Shown here: piece after piece, positions 6,012 to 8,388 of the stretch
How the letters are laid out: every line of letters begins with the position of its first letter
How positions within the stretch are numbered: the first letter of the stretch is position 1
Assembly: GCA_023412515.1 (NCBI GenBank)
Contig: JAEYNO010000205.1
Location: 1 to 8,388, forward strand
Source: Actinomycetes bacterium
GTDB taxonomy: Bacteria > Actinomycetota > Actinomycetes > Actinomycetales > Cellulomonadaceae
Reading direction: 5' to 3'
Length of the DNA stretch: 8,388 bases
The notes under the pieces: model-generated
Seen by the model: the letters and a program-made list of their open reading frames with translations, nothing else
What the model was told of the DNA's origin: nothing
Databases searched by the model: none
Position numbers and translations under genes: made by a program

Positions 6012-7528
6012 CCGGTCCGGACGCGCCGCGAGGCCTGCGCCGCGGGCCGGCCCCGACGCACCGCGGGGGACGGCTGGACGTCGAGCTGCACGACGACGGG
6101 GCCGACGGCCCGGACGGGGACGTCGTCCCGCCCGCACCCGCGCCGCGGGCCGCGCGACGCCGTCGGTGGTGGGCCGTCGGCGTCGTCGGCGTCGTCGCCC
6201 TCGCGCTGGTCGCCGCGCAGGTGGTGGTGGATCTCCGGGAGCGCTCGGAGCTCGCCGGGCTGAGGGGCGCCGAGGGGCTGCTCGACCCGTTGGACGCCGG
6301 GGGAGGGGTGCGGTGGGAGCGCGCGAACCCGGGGTCGTCGCTCGACGTCATGACGCCCGAGGGCCGAGCGCTCGTGAGCGAGCGCGAGGTGCCGGGTGGC
6401 GTGGCGCTGGAGGGCCTGGACCCCGCGACCGGCGGCACGCTCTGGCAGCGGGTGCTCGCGAGCGGGACGGACGGCAGCCCGCCCGGGGCGAGCCCTGACC
6501 CGGTGACGTGCCAGGCCGCGCCCGACGGTGCGGGACGGCTGAGCTGCCTGCGGACGGGACGCTGGCGGCAGCCCGGCACGGTGACCACCGGGACGGACGG
6601 GGCGGCGCACCTGTGGACCGTGGACGTCCGGACGGGTGAGGTCGTCGGGGACGTCGCGCTCGAGGAGCCGCCGACGGCGTTCGCCATGGTCGGGGGAACC
6701 GCGGTGGTGGCCGTCCCGCTCGGGGCGACGGTGCGGGTCGCGGGGCTCGACCCGCTGACCGGTGCCGCACGGTGGCGGCTCGACCTGCCCGGGCCGGAGG
6801 ACGACGGCTGGATGTCCTCGTGGCTCGACCGCGCGGACGTCCAGGCGATCGACGCCTCGACGGTGGCGGTGCACGACGGGCAGGTGATCACGCTGGTCTC
6901 GTCCGACGGCGTGGAGCTGCGCCGGTACCGCCAGTCCGTGGAGGTCGACGCGTCGGGCACGTTCCACGTCTCGTGGTGGACCGACCGTGCGAACCGCGCG
7001 GTGGTGTCGGTCGTGAACGACGTGACCACGCTGGTCACCGCCGAGCGCGAGGTGACGGTGCCGGGCGGTGCCGTCCCTCGATGGGCGGACGACGGCAGCG
7101 CGCCGGGCCTGGTGCTCACGTCCGGCGGCACCGTCCGTGCGTGGGACGCGCGGTCGGGCGAGGAACGGTGGACGGCGGACCTGGACCGCGACGTGCACAC
7201 GGCGATCGTGCTGCGGGGCCGCGTGCACCTGTTCGCGTCCGACCGCGTCGTGACCGTCGACGCGGCGACGGGGCGGACGCTGTGGCGCTCGTCGCCGGGT
7301 CTGGTGCCGACGTCCCCGTTGTCGGACGGCCGGGTCCTGCTGCTGTTCCGGCCCGGCGAGCGCGAGGACGGTGGGGAGCTCGTCGCGCTGGACGTGGCCG
7401 ACGGGGACGAGCGGTGGCGGTCACCGCTGCCGGAGCGCGGCTGGGTCACCACGACGGGTGGGCTGCTGGTCGTCGTGGCCGACGACCCGACGGGCGAGAC
7501 CCCGGGCACGCTGCGGGTGCTGGGCTGA
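6008..7528 (+). CDS. Membrane-tethered PQQ-like beta-propeller protein, paralog 3
   Basis: This 506-residue protein begins at a GTG that overlaps the stop of paralog 2 as GTGA, so it is probably translated by coupling from the same mRNA. The cytoplasmic tail is about 50 residues. It carries LDVELHDDG at 23-31, the counterpart of the N-terminal motif of the other two, but preceded by about 22 residues rather than six to eight. A basic cluster (about 47-53) precedes the membrane helix at about 54-74, then VVVDLRERSELAGLR. Blade signatures lie near 132-146, 202-213, 242-256, 294-306, 376-388, 414-426 and 458-470. C168/C180 match the spacing of paralog 1. DDGSAPGLVLT (361-371) is the family signature with two changes. 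It is the most diverged of the three in the first half of the propeller. No catalytic residues are recognised. Transcription ends at the palindrome overlapping its stop codon. Confidence 0.85.
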   Translation: MTGPDAPRGLRRGPAPTHRGGRLDVELHDDGADGPDGDVVPPAPAPRAARRRRWWAVGVVGVVALALVAAQVVVDLRERSELAGLRGAEGLLDPLDAGGGVRWERANPGSSLDVMTPEGRALVSEREVPGGVALEGLDPATGGTLWQRVLASGTDGSPPGASPDPVTCQAAPDGAGRLSCLRTGRWRQPGTVTTGTDGAAHLWTVDVRTGEVVGDVALEEPPTAFAMVGGTAVVAVPLGATVRVAGLDPLTGAARWRLDLPGPEDDGWMSSWLDRADVQAIDASTVAVHDGQVITLVSSDGVELRRYRQSVEVDASGTFHVSWWTDRANRAVVSVVNDVTTLVTAEREVTVPGGAVPRWADDGSAPGLVLTSGGTVRAWDARSGEERWTADLDRDVHTAIVLRGRVHLFASDRVVTVDAATGRTLWRSSPGLVPTSPLSDGRVLLLFRPGEREDGGELVALDVADGDERWRSPLPERGWVTTTGGLLVVVADDPTGETPGTLRVLG

Positions 7529-7539
7529 GCCCTCAGCCC
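7522..7539. terminator. Bidirectional terminator-like palindrome holding both convergent stop codons
   Basis: GGGCTGAG (7522-7529) and CTCAGCCC (7532-7539) are exact reverse complements separated by two bases. As RNA this is a seven-bp stem with a four-base loop. The TGA of the propeller gene (7526-7528) lies in the left arm and the TGA of the minus-strand DUF1304 gene (7533-7535) in the right arm. The genes are separated by only four bases. The hairpin reads equally well from both sides. Its stem is short and lacks a T-tract. Confidence 0.6.
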
Positions 7540-7922
7540 GCGAGCAGCCCGATCACGAGCGCGACGACGGCGAGCAGCGGGACCGTGCCCTGCTTGATCG
7601 CGGCGGACGCCTTGCTGCGGTCGGAGAGCAGCAGCACGAGCGCCGCGGCGAGCATGGACCCGGCCCCGACGAGCACCGCGGTCGCGCCCGCGCCCGTCGA
7701 CCCGGCGGCGACGAGCACGATGCCGACGACCACCGCAATCGCGAGGAAGAGGTTGTAGAAGCCCTGGTTGTAGGCCATCGCGCGGGTGGCGCTCGCCTCG
7801 TCCTGCGTGGTGCCGAAGGTCGCGCGGGCGCGGGGGGTGGTCCAGGCGACGGACTCGAGCCAGAAGATGTAGACGTGCAGCAGCGCGGCGACCCCCGCGA
7901 GCACGAGACCCAGGACGACCAT
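7533..7922 (-). CDS. DUF1304 family four-helix membrane protein
   Basis: This 129-residue integral membrane protein has four predicted helices: about 3-22, 54-74, 79-100 and 112-128. Family features of DUF1304 are visible: HVYIFWLES at 16-24 (His and Glu inside the first helix region), a loop with FGTTQ, then MAYNQGFYNLFLA at 49-61, whose NQGxYN motif is the family hallmark, and QGTVP at 111-115 before the last helix. The length matches the family norm of about 120-130. The ATG at 7922 is supported by GGAGG (7932-7928 on the minus strand) with a five-base spacer; longer in-frame extensions would add non-hydrophobic, Gly/Ala-rich sequence. The gene is divergent from a TetR regulator across an operator-like region, so it is very likely that regulator's target. 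The biochemical function of the family is not established; a transport or stress-related membrane role is a guess from context. Confidence 0.92.
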   Translation of the reverse strand: MVVLGLVLAGVAALLHVYIFWLESVAWTTPRARATFGTTQDEASATRAMAYNQGFYNLFLAIAVVVGIVLVAAGSTGAGATAVLVGAGSMLAAALVLLLSDRSKASAAIKQGTVPLLAVVALVIGLLAG

Positions 7923-7958
7923 GGCGACCTCCCCCTCCCGGCCGGCGGCGCCGACCAG

Positions 7959-8006
7959 TTCTGTACCGGACGTTCCACAACCTATACTGGATCGACCGAT
8001 ACAGAA
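7959..8006. promoter_or_regulatory. Shared operator/promoter region of the divergent DUF1304 and TetR genes
   Basis: TTCTGTACCGG (7959-7969) is repeated as an inverted copy at 7996-8006 with one mismatch in eleven. A third related half-site, TATACTGG (7983-7990), lies between them. Together they read roughly TRTAYYGG, twice on the plus strand and once on the minus. The half-sites at 7983-7990 and 7996-8003 form an imperfect dyad with a five-base spacer. TATACT (7983-7988) is a good -10 box for the TetR gene, and TAGGTT (7984-7979) is a possible -10 for the DUF1304 gene. A bound TetR dimer would thus cover both promoters. Confidence 0.65.
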
Positions 8007-8021
8007 AGTGTGAGGGTGGTC

Positions 8022-8388
8022 ATGGGACGCGCACCGACCTTCGACGCCGACGCCGTCGTGCGCGCGGCGCGCGACGTCTTCTGGGCCCACGGCTACGAGG
8101 ACGCGTCGCTGCCCGCGCTCGAGGCCGCGACCGGCCTGAGCCGGTCGAGCATCTACCACGCGTTCGGCAGCAAGCGCGGGCTCTTCGACGCCGCCGTCGC
8201 GAGCTACCTCGCGGACGTCGTCCGCCCCCGCCTGCGCGTGCTCACCGCCGACCCCGTCGGCCCCGACGCGCTCACCCGCTACCTGCGCGGCCTGCGCGAC
8301 GCGCTCACCGCCGCCGGCTCGACCGCCGCCGCGCACGGCTGCCTGCTGCTCAACGCCTCCGGCGCGCCCGTCGCGCACGACGCCGACG
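8022..8388 (+). CDS. TetR/AcrR-family transcriptional regulator (partial, 3' end outside window)
   Basis: 122 codons are visible before the window ends. The N-terminal DNA-binding domain is typical of the family: helix 1 FDADAVVRAARDVFWAHGYE (7-26), the helix-turn-helix from about 27 to 46 (ASLPALEAATGLSRSSIYHA) and then FGSKRGLFDAAVASY (48-62). The ligand-binding domain begins at about residue 70 and contains GCLLLN at 106-111. That segment resembles the GCL-type motif of TetR members such as NemR, where the cysteine takes part in sensing reactive electrophiles. The ATG at 8022 has GAGGG (8012-8016) five bases upstream. It is divergent from the DUF1304 gene and most likely represses both genes through the half-sites at 7959-8006. 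The ligand is not known. Confidence 0.92.
   Translation, partial: MGRAPTFDADAVVRAARDVFWAHGYEDASLPALEAATGLSRSSIYHAFGSKRGLFDAAVASYLADVVRPRLRVLTADPVGPDALTRYLRGLRDALTAAGSTAAAHGCLLLNASGAPVAHDAD

Noticed and set aside
2925..7528. Quinoprotein (PQQ-dependent) dehydrogenases
   Set aside because: Only the generic propeller repeat is present. There are no vicinal cysteines, no recognisable PQQ or metal ligands and no heme CxxCH motif, and the proteins are anchored by an N-terminal helix.
2925..7528. BamB-like outer-membrane assembly lipoproteins
   Set aside because: There is no lipobox cysteine after the hydrophobic segment, and BamB belongs to the outer-membrane machinery of diderm bacteria. Resemblance is limited to the propeller fold.
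5590..7980. A 796-codon open frame on the minus strand covering propeller genes 2 and 3
   Set aside because: The sequence is Ser/Arg/Pro/Thr-rich with no fold or start signal, and it is antisense to two well-supported genes. It also runs across the DUF1304 gene in another frame.

Overview
This window is very GC-rich DNA from a high-GC Gram-positive bacterium (Actinomycetota). The overwhelmingly G/C third codon positions, TANNNT boxes placed 6-7 nt before ATG codons (leaderless promoters), a PadR/membrane-protein pair and a LAXTG-type wall-anchoring signal all fit. The style is closest to Cellulomonadaceae (Cellulomonas-like), but that placement is inference from gene style, not a database result.

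Layout. (1) Positions 1-1333, minus strand: a PadR-family repressor (974-1333) overlaps by 4 bases (ATGA) a polytopic membrane protein that runs off the left edge (1-977). A perfect 11+3+11 bp inverted repeat, overlapping a probable leaderless promoter, sits just upstream of padR. (2) 1334-1668: a 335-bp non-coding divergent region with a 16-bp perfect palindrome, a 9-bp direct repeat spaced exactly 42 bp, and a second inverted repeat next to a possible -10 box. (3) 1669-2691, plus strand: a secreted surface protein with signal peptide, a small four-cysteine domain of unknown function, a Pro-rich wall-spanning stalk and a C-terminal LAATG sorting signal. A 15-bp perfect stem-loop follows it. 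(4) 2925-7528, plus strand: three consecutive paralogous genes. Each encodes a membrane-tethered beta-propeller of the PQQ-like repeat type, with a cytoplasmic tail, one membrane helix and an extracellular propeller of probably eight blades. The first two have near-identical leaderless promoters; the third overlaps the second by GTGA. (5) 7533-7922, minus strand: a four-helix DUF1304 membrane protein, convergent with the propeller cluster. The two genes share an 18-bp palindrome that contains both stop codons. (6) 8022-8388, plus strand: the N-terminal part of a TetR-family regulator, divergent from the DUF1304 gene across an operator-like region with three related half-sites; it runs off the right edge.

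How they work together. Two regulator/membrane-protein modules (PadR plus permease-like protein; TetR plus DUF1304) flank a cell-surface block made of one wall-anchored protein and three tethered propellers. The propeller triplet is the most distinctive element: a locally expanded family with conserved topology, a conserved cysteine pair, a shared DDGSxPGLxLT signature and an acidic N-terminal motif on the cytoplasmic side. Its function cannot be assigned from sequence. No RNA genes, insertion sequences, CRISPR arrays or phage genes were seen.
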